A DNA stretch of 64,000 nucleotides from Marinilabiliaceae bacterium ANBcel2 (GTDB lineage: Bacteria > Bacteroidota > Bacteroidia > Bacteroidales > Marinilabiliaceae), in the NCBI GenBank assembly GCA_029688995.1, contig JARULA010000008.1:1-64000 (forward strand), written 5' to 3'. This document shows positions 1-8,896 of the stretch, piece by piece. Position 1 is the stretch's first letter, and every line of letters starts with the position of its first letter. Position numbers and translations under genes: made by a program. Below the pieces are notes generated by a model. It searched no databases. It saw nothing but the letters and a program-made list of their open reading frames with translations, and was not told where the DNA came from.

Positions 1-3000
1 GATTAACCTCTCCTGATTCTGAAAATGTGCCTTTTATACGCTGTTGGTTTGTACCATAAATCAGGTGATGTGATTTATCTCCCTGAGTAATTGATTGCAT
101 CTTTTTAAAGTCGGTATATTCAATTAACTGAAGCTCTTTTATTGCGTTTTCTGAAATTCCCTTAACTGAACTTAATGCATGAAAATGATCCCCATTTTCA
201 TATTGCATATCATACTCAACAAATGGTTTTGAGGTAATTCCTCCACTATTATTATCATAGCTTAAAGAGTAGCTTTCAACCAATAAATCATCTCGATAAA
301 GCTCATGACCCAGTAATCTGTTTGCATTGTCATAAGTAAACTTCTCAATATGATCAAAATAGAGATCGGAACGTTGTTTTAAGTTTCCGCGATAATCATA
401 CTCATAGGTCATTAAAACCTCCTCTCCTACCGATATTTGATTGGGAAGCAAAGTTGCGGGATCATAGTCAATTTCTGTTTCAATACCCCCCTGTAAATAT
501 CTATTAATCTGCCCTTTATTATTTGCCTGCTTTGCCTTATATAACAACCTTCCATTTTTATCATTTATAGCTTTTAAATAACCATATTTATCATACTCAT
601 TGGTTATAAAAAAGCCTGAAGGATAAATCTCCCGAATAACCCTGCCATATGAATCATATTCTGTCTCGAAAACAAACTCTTTATCATTTATAATTTCTAT
701 AAGCTTCACTGGACGACTAAGGTTATCATAAAAATAGTTTTTACTATGTATCCCGGGAATAGAAACAGATATTAACCTGTTTTTATTGTCATACTCATAC
801 TCCGTTAAAGCGGACTCTTTTCCACTAACTTTTTTTGATTGTAACAGTCCTGATAAAGCATAATCATAAGTAGTTAACACCTCTGTTTCATCTTCGTGAA
901 CCACTTCACGTTGAGATATAACATTTCCAAATCCATCATATTCATTAGTTATAATGCCAAAATTAGGATCGTTTAACTCTATGCAATTCCCAAAACCATC
1001 ATACTTAAAAGTTACTGGTCTGCCTCCTTGTGGTGTGGCTGATTTTTTTTCTCCTGAAGGGTAATAATCATAGACTACTTTTTTCCCATTACGTTCACTT
1101 TCTATGATTTGACCAACAGAATTTACTGTAGTGGAAAGAGTTCCACGAGGAGTTGTTTTGGTTGTTGTACTATTTGTATAGCTATAGTTTGTAACGCCCA
1201 TAGGAGTAATAACAGACTCTTTACGACCATAATCATCATAATAGTATGTAGTAAGCCACTCCATGGGACTGCCGGTGTGGGGTTCTGAGACTCTGTAAAG
1301 CTGACCTTTATAATTATAATTTTTGGTGATATAATATTTCTGTTCATTTAATCCAAAATAGCTTTTTTGAAGCTCCCGCCCCGATGAATCGAACCATCTA
1401 GTAACAGGGCTCTTTTTTGAATGCTCTTCTTGAATGAAGTAAACAGATAAACCCGGACCATTATTATGACTCCATTCACGTGATATTGTAGTCTGGTTGC
1501 CATCTGGATAAATTGCTGATATCATTCGGTTAAAACCATCATATTCATAAAGAGTGGATCCAATATTATCACTTTTTTTAATTAAGGTGCCAGTAACTTT
1601 ATCATACTCATAATTGATAGTTTTACCTAAGTTAATGTCGGTTTCGGATTCCAAAAAATTACCACACATTGAATATTCAAAACTTTTCTCACGTGTACTA
1701 CCTAAAGATTTTACTTTTATATTTATAACATTGCCAAAAGAGTCATAATTATATGCAGTTGTAATTTCTTCATCTGAACCAAAGCTTTCTGTTTCACTAC
1801 GAATAGCACCATTATCAAAATATGAATACTCGCTCTTAACTGTAGAGCTTCCATGTTTATTGTAATATGTTACTTCTTTTTGTGAAATAGCATTTAAACA
1901 CCAACTACCAGAAGATATATATTCAATAGTTCTACTTTTAGATATCCCCTCTCCATAATCTACTGCAATTGTACCTGGATTGCCATATTGATCATAATTT
2001 GAATAGGATTTTGTAACAGTAGTATTTAACAATGCATCATGTTCAATAACGCTATTGAGTCGGGTAATATATTGCCTGGAGTTTTTACCCGGAATTAATT
2101 GATAGTTATAATCAATTTTGCTAACAGTTTCACCGGATATTTTCACCTCCTTATTTTCTGGTAATAATGAAAAATATCTTTGATCTAATCTATATGAGTT
2201 AATAGTCTCAATATTATTTTGATGCGCTCTTTCTACTATCGTTTTAAAGCCCACAAATCCCTTTCCCTGCATATGAAACATAAGATCTTTATAGGAATAG
2301 CTCTTTGATCGATTAAGCCCTCCATAATATTCAACGTTACTTAATAAATAGAATGGAAAATATGGAGCTACAAGAGGATAATTATAAGAGCTGCATGATG
2401 ATTTAGAATAAACATAACTCGTCATTGGTTTAAAATCCAACCGAATAGACTCTCCAAGTCCATTGCGAATCTCTTTAACATGTAAATTACTCTTATCGGT
2501 AAAGGATTTAATAATTTTTGCATTTGAATATTTGTTATAGCAAAGCTCCATGCGACCATCTCCTGTATAGTCTCCAAAGTCAATATGTTTATCTATAGTC
2601 TCATATCGTGGAGTGGGACGTCGATCTCCGCCAAAGCCTAAACGAATATTGGAAGGGATATCTACTAACGTATAATATGGTATATCAGATAAATGATCAG
2701 TAAAGTTGAATGTTGTGCCATCAAATCTGCCTATAGAAAATTTAATTACTTCTGGTTGGCGACTACTTCGTGTAGATTTTGTTGAAGAACTATTTCTAGG
2801 TCTATTTTCTCTTTCTGATGGCATGCAAATTACAATATCGGTTCTGCCATCAAGGCTAAAGTTCGCAGGAAAAGTTCGTTCTGAAAAATTTAAATTAGGA
2901 AGACTTTTTTTTACAAAAGATTTACCACTGGAGAACAGCATAAAGTAGTGATCATCATCATTATCATTTTTACGTCGTATAAGAAGATCTGTTTTTCCGC

Positions 3001-4864
3001 AGCCTGTGTAATCACCAGGATAAACCATTATAGATTTATAATCACCGCTTTTAGTGTAAATTAAAGAAAAAGAACCTTTTATTAATTCATAAACTTGTAA
3101 TTGATCATCACTAACAACACATATGTTAGTTTTACCGTTTCCGGTGAAATCAATTAAAAATCTGTTATCAGGAAAAGTTGATAACCATTGCTCTGTATCT
3201 GAATTATCTACTCCTCCTCTACCTATAACGCTACCATATTCATTGTAAACATTTAAGGTGCTTTTAATTAAAATATTATGCTTACCATCTCCATTAAAGT
3301 CTCCTATAACATAATCTCCATCCTCCACAGTAGTGTTAAACCCCCTGTAGCCACTACCCCCACCATTACTAAATGATTCTCCATCAAAAAAATAGTAGTT
3401 ATATCTATATGTACCATTTGGTGCTTCAGTAACAGATACTAAATCCAATTTGCCATTACCATTTAAATCGGCCGGAACAACTCCTTTTGGATCATCCCCA
3501 TAAATAGTAAATTCATCCTCTATAAAAAAATAGATGTCACCCCATAATTCATGATTCTTATACAGTTTTACCACACCATCTTTATAGGTGATAAAATCAC
3601 GCCTGCCATTACCGGTAAAATCACCATATATGGGCCAGGAGGTAATCTCTTCATTTATAAAAGAAATTTGATCACCTCCTGTACGAGAATTTGGATTGCC
3701 CCAATCTTTCCAATTAATTGTAGTGGGATTATAATACCCTCCTGATGGATTATAGAGGGTTACTTCATGCAGGTGAGAGTAGCCTCCTTCAAAATTATAA
3801 TCCAGCCGATAGTTTCTATAAAGTTCTCCATAACTATAAACTTTAATCTGAGACAACAATTTATTATTTAAATATTTATATCCGCCTAAATATATTTTTA
3901 TAACATCTTCTCTATTGTCATACTTAAATGATACACTTGCAATCGCTCCATTTTTATTACCATAAACAATCTCATCTATTCGTGCAGATTTGTAGGCTGC
4001 TATAGAAGTATTAGATCCACGGCGATTTATGTAATCATCATCATATATGGGCTTTATTCTATTATATGAGTTCTCATTTACATACATAACCTGCTCTTCT
4101 CCAATCAGATCTTCACGATTTACAAAGGGATCGTCTCGAAACTCTTGGTTAGAGGTGTTTGTAGAATTGCGAGTTCCTCTTTCAGGTATTATGCGTCTTT
4201 GGATATACTCTTTCTCACCTGTGTAATTATATTCAATGTAGTTACCAAAATTATCGGTAACTCTGGTAATATTCCATGATAGCATAACACCTGTTTCCAA
4301 GGGGGTATAAGAGTATATATCATCTCTATTTCCATACTCTATGGTTAATCCCTCTTTTGTCTCAACAACTATTACTGATGATTCACTGCGGTTTCCAGGA
4401 ACCTTAGTTATTTTATAATATGATTCATTTTCGGTCCGGTATTCATTGTCAGAAATCTTAATTAGTCTCTGACCATCAAATGATAAAGGACTATCCTGCG
4501 ACCAGTCAATAGTGCCGATTTCATTGTCATAATAAATATTACTTGTAACTCTGGAGATAGAGGAGATCCCTCCTATGTTCCAACCCCATCCGGCAATACT
4601 GTTTCCCCCCTGACTGTTATACTGTAGGGTAAGATTGGGTTGCATATTATTGATGCCTTCAGCAACTTCAATAGGAATTGTATAGGTCGCTGCACCAGTT
4701 AAACTCACATCAAAATCGCCCGGTATAGCTCCTACTGAATTAATGCCTGATGTAATTGTATTAAAAGACTTTGAGTTTTCTAACTCACTGGCAATAATAT
4801 TTTTTTGATCTAAAAATAAAATCAATAATGATATAGATAGAAAAAGTGGTAGTAACTTTCTCAT
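1..4864 (-). CDS. SpvB/FG-GAP/RHS-repeat giant protein, partial (continues past left edge)
   Basis: An open frame starts at the ATG at 4864 and is still open at base 1, so about 1621 codons are visible and the C-terminus is missing. I checked the frame at several points across the span. A signal-like hydrophobic N-terminus is followed by an SpvB-type domain: GDFDVSLTGAATYTIPI near residue 50, then LQYNSQGGNSIAGWGWNIGG. Residues about 370-770 hold several FG-GAP/VCBS-like units (GDFTGNGRRDF, ADLNGNGKLDL, GDFNGDGK, GDYTGDGR). From about residue 1050 to the edge come YD/RHS repeats (YEYDKVTGTLIKK, YDYYPSGEKK, YGTNQQRIKG). This order matches the N-terminal and shell parts of Tc-toxin B and RHS/polymorphic toxins of the SpvB family; the variable C-terminus, if any, lies outside. 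It follows the small T9SS-tagged gene by 93 bp and probably shares its promoter. Toxin function is inference. Confidence 0.88.
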   Translation of the reverse strand, partial: MRKLLPLFLSISLLILFLDQKNIIASELENSKSFNTITSGINSVGAIPGDFDVSLTGAATYTIPIEVAEGINNMQPNLTLQYNSQGGNSIAGWGWNIGGISSISRVTSNIYYDNEIGTIDWSQDSPLSFDGQRLIKISDNEYRTENESYYKITKVPGNRSESSVIVVETKEGLTIEYGNRDDIYSYTPLETGVMLSWNITRVTDNFGNYIEYNYTGEKEYIQRRIIPERGTRNSTNTSNQEFRDDPFVNREDLIGEEQVMYVNENSYNRIKPIYDDDYINRRGSNTSIAAYKSARIDEIVYGNKNGAIASVSFKYDNREDVIKIYLGGYKYLNNKLLSQIKVYSYGELYRNYRLDYNFEGGYSHLHEVTLYNPSGGYYNPTTINWKDWGNPNSRTGGDQISFINEEITSWPIYGDFTGNGRRDFITYKDGVVKLYKNHELWGDIYFFIEDEFTIYGDDPKGVVPADLNGNGKLDLVSVTEAPNGTYRYNYYFFDGESFSNGGGSGYRGFNTTVEDGDYVIGDFNGDGKHNILIKSTLNVYNEYGSVIGRGGVDNSDTEQWLSTFPDNRFLIDFTGNGKTNICVVSDDQLQVYELIKGSFSLIYTKSGDYKSIMVYPGDYTGCGKTDLLIRRKNDNDDDHYFMLFSSGKSFVKKSLPNLNFSERTFPANFSLDGRTDIVICMPSERENRPRNSSSTKSTRSSRQPEVIKFSIGRFDGTTFNFTDHLSDIPYYTLVDIPSNIRLGFGGDRRPTPRYETIDKHIDFGDYTGDGRMELCYNKYSNAKIIKSFTDKSNLHVKEIRNGLGESIRLDFKPMTSYVYSKSSCSSYNYPLVAPYFPFYLLSNVEYYGGLNRSKSYSYKDLMFHMQGKGFVGFKTIVERAHQNNIETINSYRLDQRYFSLLPENKEVKISGETVSKIDYNYQLIPGKNSRQYITRLNSVIEHDALLNTTVTKSYSNYDQYGNPGTIAVDYGEGISKSRTIEYISSGSWCLNAISQKEVTYYNKHGSSTVKSEYSYFDNGAIRSETESFGSDEEITTAYNYDSFGNVINIKVKSLGSTREKSFEYSMCGNFLESETDINLGKTINYEYDKVTGTLIKKSDNIGSTLYEYDGFNRMISAIYPDGNQTTISREWSHNNGPGLSVYFIQEEHSKKSPVTRWFDSSGRELQKSYFGLNEQKYYITKNYNYKGQLYRVSEPHTGSPMEWLTTYYYDDYGRKESVITPMGVTNYSYTNSTTTKTTPRGTLSTTVNSVGQIIESERNGKKVVYDYYPSGEKKSATPQGGRPVTFKYDGFGNCIELNDPNFGIITNEYDGFGNVISQREVVHEDETEVLTTYDYALSGLLQSKKVSGKESALTEYEYDNKNRLISVSIPGIHSKNYFYDNLSRPVKLIEIINDKEFVFETEYDSYGRVIREIYPSGFFITNEYDKYGYLKAINDKNGRLLYKAKQANNKGQINRYLQGGIETEIDYDPATLLPNQISVGEEVLMTYEYDYRGNLKQRSDLYFDHIEKFTYDNANRLLGHELYRDDLLVESYSLSYDNNSGGITSKPFVEYDMQYENGDHFHALSSVKGISENAIKELQLIEYTDFKKMQSITQGDKSHHLIYGTNQQRIKGTFSESGEVN

Positions 4865-4957
4865 AGCAGTTAAGGGTTAAGGGATTTAAGTAAAAATTTT
4901 AAATGTTGGTTAAAAAGGTTAGGCTACCAACTATATTAAAACTGGTTTTAATAACAT

Positions 4958-5401
4958 CTACTTTTTTAAAATCTTATATCTGATAGTCCCCTCAGGGCTT
5001 TCTATATTAAGAAAATATACTCCTCGTTCATAAGAAGTTAAATCAATAGGAATAACACCATTACCCGAATGGTTATAACGCATAAGATAATTCCCACGAA
5101 GGTCAGAAAGATGAAAAATATAAGAGTCTTCAAACTCCCCTTTTTCTATTTCAACATAGAGAATTCCATAGGTTGGATTTGGATAAAGTGTGAAAATTCG
5201 TTCTCCAACTTTATCCTCTAAAGGTTCTGGATCATAACCTTCTTCTTTGTCAGGATCAATCTCAAAATTAATTAATCGATAGGCTATTCTATTGCCAGCT
5301 TTATCATATTTATATTCAATGCTTTGGGACATAGCATCAACAAAATAGCTGGAAAAGAGTAAAACAAAAATGTAAATTAAAAAATGATAAAAATATTTCA
5401 T
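4958..5401 (-). CDS. Small secreted protein with RHS-like YD motif and T9SS type A sorting domain
   Basis: I take the ATG at 5401, giving 147 residues; an in-frame ATG at 5440 lies only about 20 bases from a TAACTTTG promoter match and is less likely. A hydrophobic signal peptide (KYFYHFLIYIFVLLFSSYF) is followed by YKYDKAGNRIAYRLI, which is the consensus of an RHS/YD repeat. A short acidic linker leads to a T9SS type A C-terminal domain: LYPNPTYGILYVEI, then SDLRGNYLM, ending RYKILKK. Such domains direct export through the type IX system and attachment or release at the cell surface. It lies immediately upstream of the SpvB/RHS giant on the same strand, so the two are likely co-expressed. 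Function unknown; it could be a secreted partner of the RHS protein or the relic C-terminus of an older one. Confidence 0.8.
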   Translation of the reverse strand: MKYFYHFLIYIFVLLFSSYFVDAMSQSIEYKYDKAGNRIAYRLINFEIDPDKEEGYDPEPLEDKVGERIFTLYPNPTYGILYVEIEKGEFEDSYIFHLSDLRGNYLMRYNHSGNGVIPIDLTSYERGVYFLNIESPEGTIRYKILKK

Positions 5402-5457
5402 TACTAAATGGGTTAAAATAAATAAGGTTAAGGTTATCAATATTAATAAACATAAGA

Positions 5458-5465
5458 CAAAGTTA
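5458..5465 (-). promoter_or_regulatory. Candidate Bacteroidota -7 promoter element for the RHS operon
   Basis: The minus strand reads TAACTTTG, a full match to TAnnTTTG, about 57 bases upstream of the ATG at 5401. No convincing -33 element (TTTG) was seen. Experimental support is absent. Confidence 0.4.
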
Positions 5466-5469
5466 AGCC

Positions 5470-5910
5470 AGGAGTATATCTCACATTTATTTTAATACAG
5501 TTAAAAATTACTTCAAATATATAAGGCAAAAAATAATTTGTCAAGTAAAAAGAAAAATCAATAGATAGAAATTAAGTCCTGATTTACTGACTTATAGAAA
5601 AAAATTATATTGTTAAACTATAAATAAAAGGCCAAAAAAGCAATCTCCTATAGAAAATAATCTATACTGATTATTTATCATAAAAACTTTACTGATAATA
5701 TAATTTACTATAAATAGTTATTTACTACTAATAAATATTAGTATCTATCTTAATAAAACCATTCGGTGGTGTTAGGAGGAGTACTGACCAACTTTTAGTC
5801 TATCAGTTGCGTGCATGATTATGCCCTTTTGCTGCTATACTATTTCTGCTTTTCTCAAGGTGAGTTTTGGTTTATTTAGCCTTTCAATGAATTTATATAT
5901 AATTGTATGA
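5470..5910. other. AT-rich gap without recognised gene
   Basis: This stretch of about 440 bases between the RHS operon promoter and the IS3 remnant has no coding frame I can support. It is AT-rich with many stops in all frames. The part nearest 5910 could include unrecognisable decayed insertion-sequence DNA, since the recognisable transposase fragments begin directly after it. Confidence 0.5.
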
Positions 5911-5912
5911 TC

Positions 5913-6297
5913 ATGGTATACAAATGAATATAAAACGTATTCGTTGGCTGCTTTCCCATAGCTAAAGGCTTTGTATCTTACAGCTATTATTGATGTTTAC
6001 AGTCGATTTTTACAAATAAAAAAGTGATGAAATAAAATCAGTATGGCTGAAAAAGGAAGAGGGTTGGACAATATTTATATTGAACGTTTATGGCGTACGG
6101 TAAAAAGAGACTATATATATTTAAATCCAGCAGATAACGGATTAGAGCTTTATCAAGGTCTAAAGAATTGGTTTAAAAATTATAACTACTATAAGCATCA
6201 TCAGGGAATTAACCGAACAGCACCATATAATCTTTTTAAAACCAAAGATTCACAAAATTATAATAGTAGTTCCCTTACAGATACAAAGATATATTGA
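5913..6297 (+). pseudogene. IS3-family transposase (OrfB integrase) remnant
   Basis: Three pieces of an IS3-type OrfB can be read in order but in different frames. First, near 5920-5950, GIQMNIKRIRWLL resembles the pre-catalytic helix of the family. Second, 5950-6022 gives AKGFVY then LTAIIDVYSRFL around the first catalytic Asp, with an apparent 2-base loss and a TGATGA stop. Third, 6043-6297 is an 84-codon intact end: KGRGLDNIYIERLWRTVKRD, including the catalytic-Glu region, then NYYKHHQGINRTAPYNLF. The middle catalytic portion is deleted, so the element cannot transpose by itself. The remnant ends beside a truncated gene on the other strand, suggesting an old insertion followed by decay. 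Confidence 0.8.
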
Positions 6298-6308
6298 TAT
6301 AAGAACCT

Positions 6309-6341
6309 GTCAAGGTAGTATTAATAATCTCCACCTTGACA
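6309..6341. terminator. Hairpin after the IS3 remnant
   Basis: TGTCAAGGT at 6309-6317 pairs perfectly with ACCTTGACA at 6333-6341 across a 15-base loop, and both arms continue into partly matching GAACC sequence. It lies directly after the transposase stop, so it may be a terminator or part of the insertion-sequence end. There is only a short T-run on the plus side. Confidence 0.45.
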
Positions 6342-6351
6342 GAACCTTTTA

Positions 6352-6543
6352 TCAATATGTATCATACCTGAAAAGGAAAAACAAAAATGTCTTAAATTTA
6401 TCAAATAGTGGTCTAAAGAATTGGGAGTACTTTAATGCACCTTCAGAAACTTTTCTTATGCTATCGGCAATTAATGCCAAGCGATGAAGGTCTATTGTCC
6501 CTTTCTCCTCCTTTGCATTATCTATTTTTATTTCGTAATTCAT
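6352..6543 (-). pseudogene. Truncated hypothetical protein next to IS3 remnant
   Basis: The frame encodes 63 residues beginning MNYEIKIDNAKEEKGTIDLH, followed by RLALIADSIRKVSEGAL. The first about 42 residues look like a well-formed soluble N-terminus, whereas the rest (KYSQFFRPLFDKFKTFLFFL and onward) looks like out-of-register readthrough toward the IS remnant. A TAATTTTG promoter match lies at 6579-6586 on the same strand, so the 5' end is probably the original. I infer that insertion and decay of the IS3 element removed the C-terminal part. The family resembles unnamed Bacteroidota proteins, but I cannot name it. Confidence 0.5.
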
Positions 6544-6676
6544 TTTGCTGAATTCTTGTCTCTTTTATAGTTGTCAATCAAAATTACATATGTGTTTTTT
6601 ACATTTTCATTTTAAAACAAGGTAACAATTAGGAAGAAAGTAATTTTTCCTCCTAAATTAATTATTTATCTTTTAT

Positions 6677-8722
6677 TTAAAACGATGCATTAATTCCAAA
6701 GCTGAACCAGCGTCCGGGCTGAACAAGTTCTCCAATATCATAATACTCTTTATCAAAGAGGTTTTTCATCTGCAAAAAGACATTATACTTATTATAGAGC
6801 CATGATATGCGTAAATCGGCAAGTAAAAATAAAGTGTAATCAATTCTGTTGTCGCCCGAGTCAATATAATAACCAACTCTGTCACGATAATTCAAGCTCC
6901 AGCCTGCCACTAAATTATCAAAGCCAATTGAATGATTAAGTGTCATGGTTAGCTTATTTCTTAAATGATCAAGAATGTATCTTGACTCATACTCATCATC
7001 AGCCTTTTTATCCTGATGCACATAAGAGTATGATATAACGCTGCTCTTTAAAAGATTTTGATTAGGGATAATATCAGTAAAATCTAAACTCATTAGAAAC
7101 TCACCTCCAACAGCATTTACCTTATTAATATTTAATGTTGTATATATATCCTCTCCACTTGCTCTTCCCCAATCAATTAAATCTCTTCCAGATCTAAAAA
7201 ATCCACTTAACTGTAAATCAAAACTGTGATCAACATATCTAAATGAGGATTCAAAAACAGAAGCTGTTTCGGGTTTCAATTCACTGTTTCCTTCAATATC
7301 GGGTGACGAATAAAAAAGATCGGTAAATGTAGGTAAGCGAACCGATTCATTGTAGGAAAACATAAGTTTCATTGACGGATTAATCCAATAACTTAAATCT
7401 AAACCGGGATACCAATCTGTTTTATACCCCAAAGCGGTATTAGAGTTAAGCAAAACTCCCCCTGTCAAAGAAAAATTATTATATCTATATCGATGTTCAA
7501 CAAACAGTGAGTTGTTAATTCTGCTATAGCTATGAGTAAAATATTTACCATCTTCACCCGGCACGCTAAGAGATGACTCCATAGGTTCACCCAAAACATT
7601 ACTCCAAATTTTCTCTCCGCGCAACTCTCCCCCCGCTGTGGTTTCTCCAAATATCCAATTAAAACTAAAATCAAATGAAGCTCCTTTTACATCGGTTAAA
7701 TGGTAGTTATGCCCGGTATACCATTCGGGAGAGTTATGATAATCTCTAAAAAGTTCAAAACGATCATGATGACGACGCCAGTATAATTTTGGGGAAAATT
7801 TTATATCACCACCTGTATCACCAGATAGCGAAACAAATTTTGTAGATACAGTTTCAAATTGATTGGGGAAATTTGCCGAATAAAAAGAGTTGGCTCCATA
7901 GCTTTTTTCATTATAACCCATTTGAAAAGAGATATTATCCCCGGATAGAGCTACATCACCTTTGTAATATAGATTAAATATATCAAAATCGGTGTTCTCA
8001 ATATAGCCATCACTTCCACCGCTATAAGCCGAAAAGAAACCATTATAGTTATCGGTGACATGCGAAAATCGCGCTCCCCCACTATAGAGACCATGCTGGC
8101 CACCTGTACCCGAAATAGAGATATTAGCATCATCACTCATACCGGTTACAATATTTATAGCTCCACTATATGCATTAGGTCCATATCTTCGTGCAGCAGA
8201 ACCTCGTAAAACCTCTATTGTTTTAATGCTTTCATAATCGATGGGCAAGCTAAGATTAAAGTGTCCTGTTTGAGGATCGGTAATATTTATACCGTTTAAA
8301 AGAATCATTACCTGATCGAAGCTTCCACCACGAATGGTTATGTCCGACTGTACTCCAAGAGGCCCTCTCTCTCGTATATCTACTCCGGGGACTAAATGAA
8401 GCATATCAGGTACTGATGAAACAGAGTAACTACTTGTCTCCTCTATTGACAGATTTGTTACTAACCTTCCGGTTTCATTTAAGAATTGTTCGGCACGTCT
8501 TTCAAAAACCTCAATTTCGGACAACTCTACTTTTGAACTTATAGTATCAGTAACATTATTAGCTAAAGTTTGATGAAAGCCCAGGCAAACAAAATAACTA
8601 AAAAGCAAAAAACCGATTCGCACATCCTTCTTCAAAGTAATAAAGACAGCATAGCCAACACTCTGCCAACGTTTAAAAAATAGTGTTTTAACACTGTTTA
8701 ACCAAAAACATTTTAACTCCAT
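6677..8722 (-). CDS. TonB-dependent outer membrane receptor
   Basis: The 681-residue protein has a hydrophobic export segment at about residues 36-54, a plug domain at about 85-195 (VPDMLHLVPGVDIRERGPLG, DITIRGGSFDQVMILLNGI, IEVLRGSAARRYGPNAYSGA) and a long beta-barrel ending in NLFDKEYYDIGEL and a terminal Phe. These are signatures of BtuB/FepA-like receptors that take up substrates with energy from TonB-ExbBD. The substrate is not evident; no cobalamin riboswitch or partner transporter genes are seen. The ATG leaves an unusually long charged leader before the signal sequence, so an internal TTG at 8635 could be the true start. A promoter match is at 8766-8773, back-to-back with the promoter of the next gene. 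Confidence 0.92.
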   Translation of the reverse strand: MELKCFWLNSVKTLFFKRWQSVGYAVFITLKKDVRIGFLLFSYFVCLGFHQTLANNVTDTISSKVELSEIEVFERRAEQFLNETGRLVTNLSIEETSSYSVSSVPDMLHLVPGVDIRERGPLGVQSDITIRGGSFDQVMILLNGINITDPQTGHFNLSLPIDYESIKTIEVLRGSAARRYGPNAYSGAINIVTGMSDDANISISGTGGQHGLYSGGARFSHVTDNYNGFFSAYSGGSDGYIENTDFDIFNLYYKGDVALSGDNISFQMGYNEKSYGANSFYSANFPNQFETVSTKFVSLSGDTGGDIKFSPKLYWRRHHDRFELFRDYHNSPEWYTGHNYHLTDVKGASFDFSFNWIFGETTAGGELRGEKIWSNVLGEPMESSLSVPGEDGKYFTHSYSRINNSLFVEHRYRYNNFSLTGGVLLNSNTALGYKTDWYPGLDLSYWINPSMKLMFSYNESVRLPTFTDLFYSSPDIEGNSELKPETASVFESSFRYVDHSFDLQLSGFFRSGRDLIDWGRASGEDIYTTLNINKVNAVGGEFLMSLDFTDIIPNQNLLKSSVISYSYVHQDKKADDEYESRYILDHLRNKLTMTLNHSIGFDNLVAGWSLNYRDRVGYYIDSGDNRIDYTLFLLADLRISWLYNKYNVFLQMKNLFDKEYYDIGELVQPGRWFSFGINASF

Positions 8723-8765
8723 AATAAATAAACTTTAATTAGTACTATTAATAAAAAACAAAAGG

Positions 8766-8773
8766 CAAAAATA
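8766..8773 (-). promoter_or_regulatory. Candidate -7 element for the TonB-dependent receptor
   Basis: Minus strand TATTTTTG matches TAnnTTTG 43 bases upstream of the receptor ATG. No clear -33 element. Confidence 0.35.
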
Positions 8774-8810
8774 AGTTTAAAAACCCTATTTTTATGCCCT
8801 ATAAAAGCTA

Positions 8811-8818
8811 TAATTTTG
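8811..8818 (+). promoter_or_regulatory. Candidate -7 element for the 8.9-14.3 kb gene set
   Basis: TAATTTTG matches TAnnTTTG 78 bases upstream of the ATG at 8897. It is divergent from the receptor promoter, with about 37 bases between the two elements. Confidence 0.35.
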
Positions 8819-8896
8819 TAAAAAACATCTGAATTGTTATATTCAAACTACCCTTACCTGCTGTAATTCTTTTAATTAAATGATTCAACATTAATA

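Noticed and set aside
1123..1347. Minus-strand 74-codon frame inside the RHS region
   Set aside because: It is another reading frame of the RHS-coding DNA; the frame from 4864 gives clear YD repeats across the same bases.
2706..3745. Short plus-strand frames within the RHS giant
   Set aside because: They are antisense to the continuous, domain-rich minus-strand frame and have no recognisable features.
6043..6297. Independent small gene with a start at 6043
   Set aside because: It is the C-terminal end of an IS3-type OrfB, and its ATG aligns to an internal Met of the family; treated as part of a pseudogene.
8723..8896. Possible cobalamin riboswitch upstream of the TonB-dependent receptor
   Set aside because: No B12-box or paired stems typical of that riboswitch are visible; the gap is AT-rich and explained by two divergent promoter matches.
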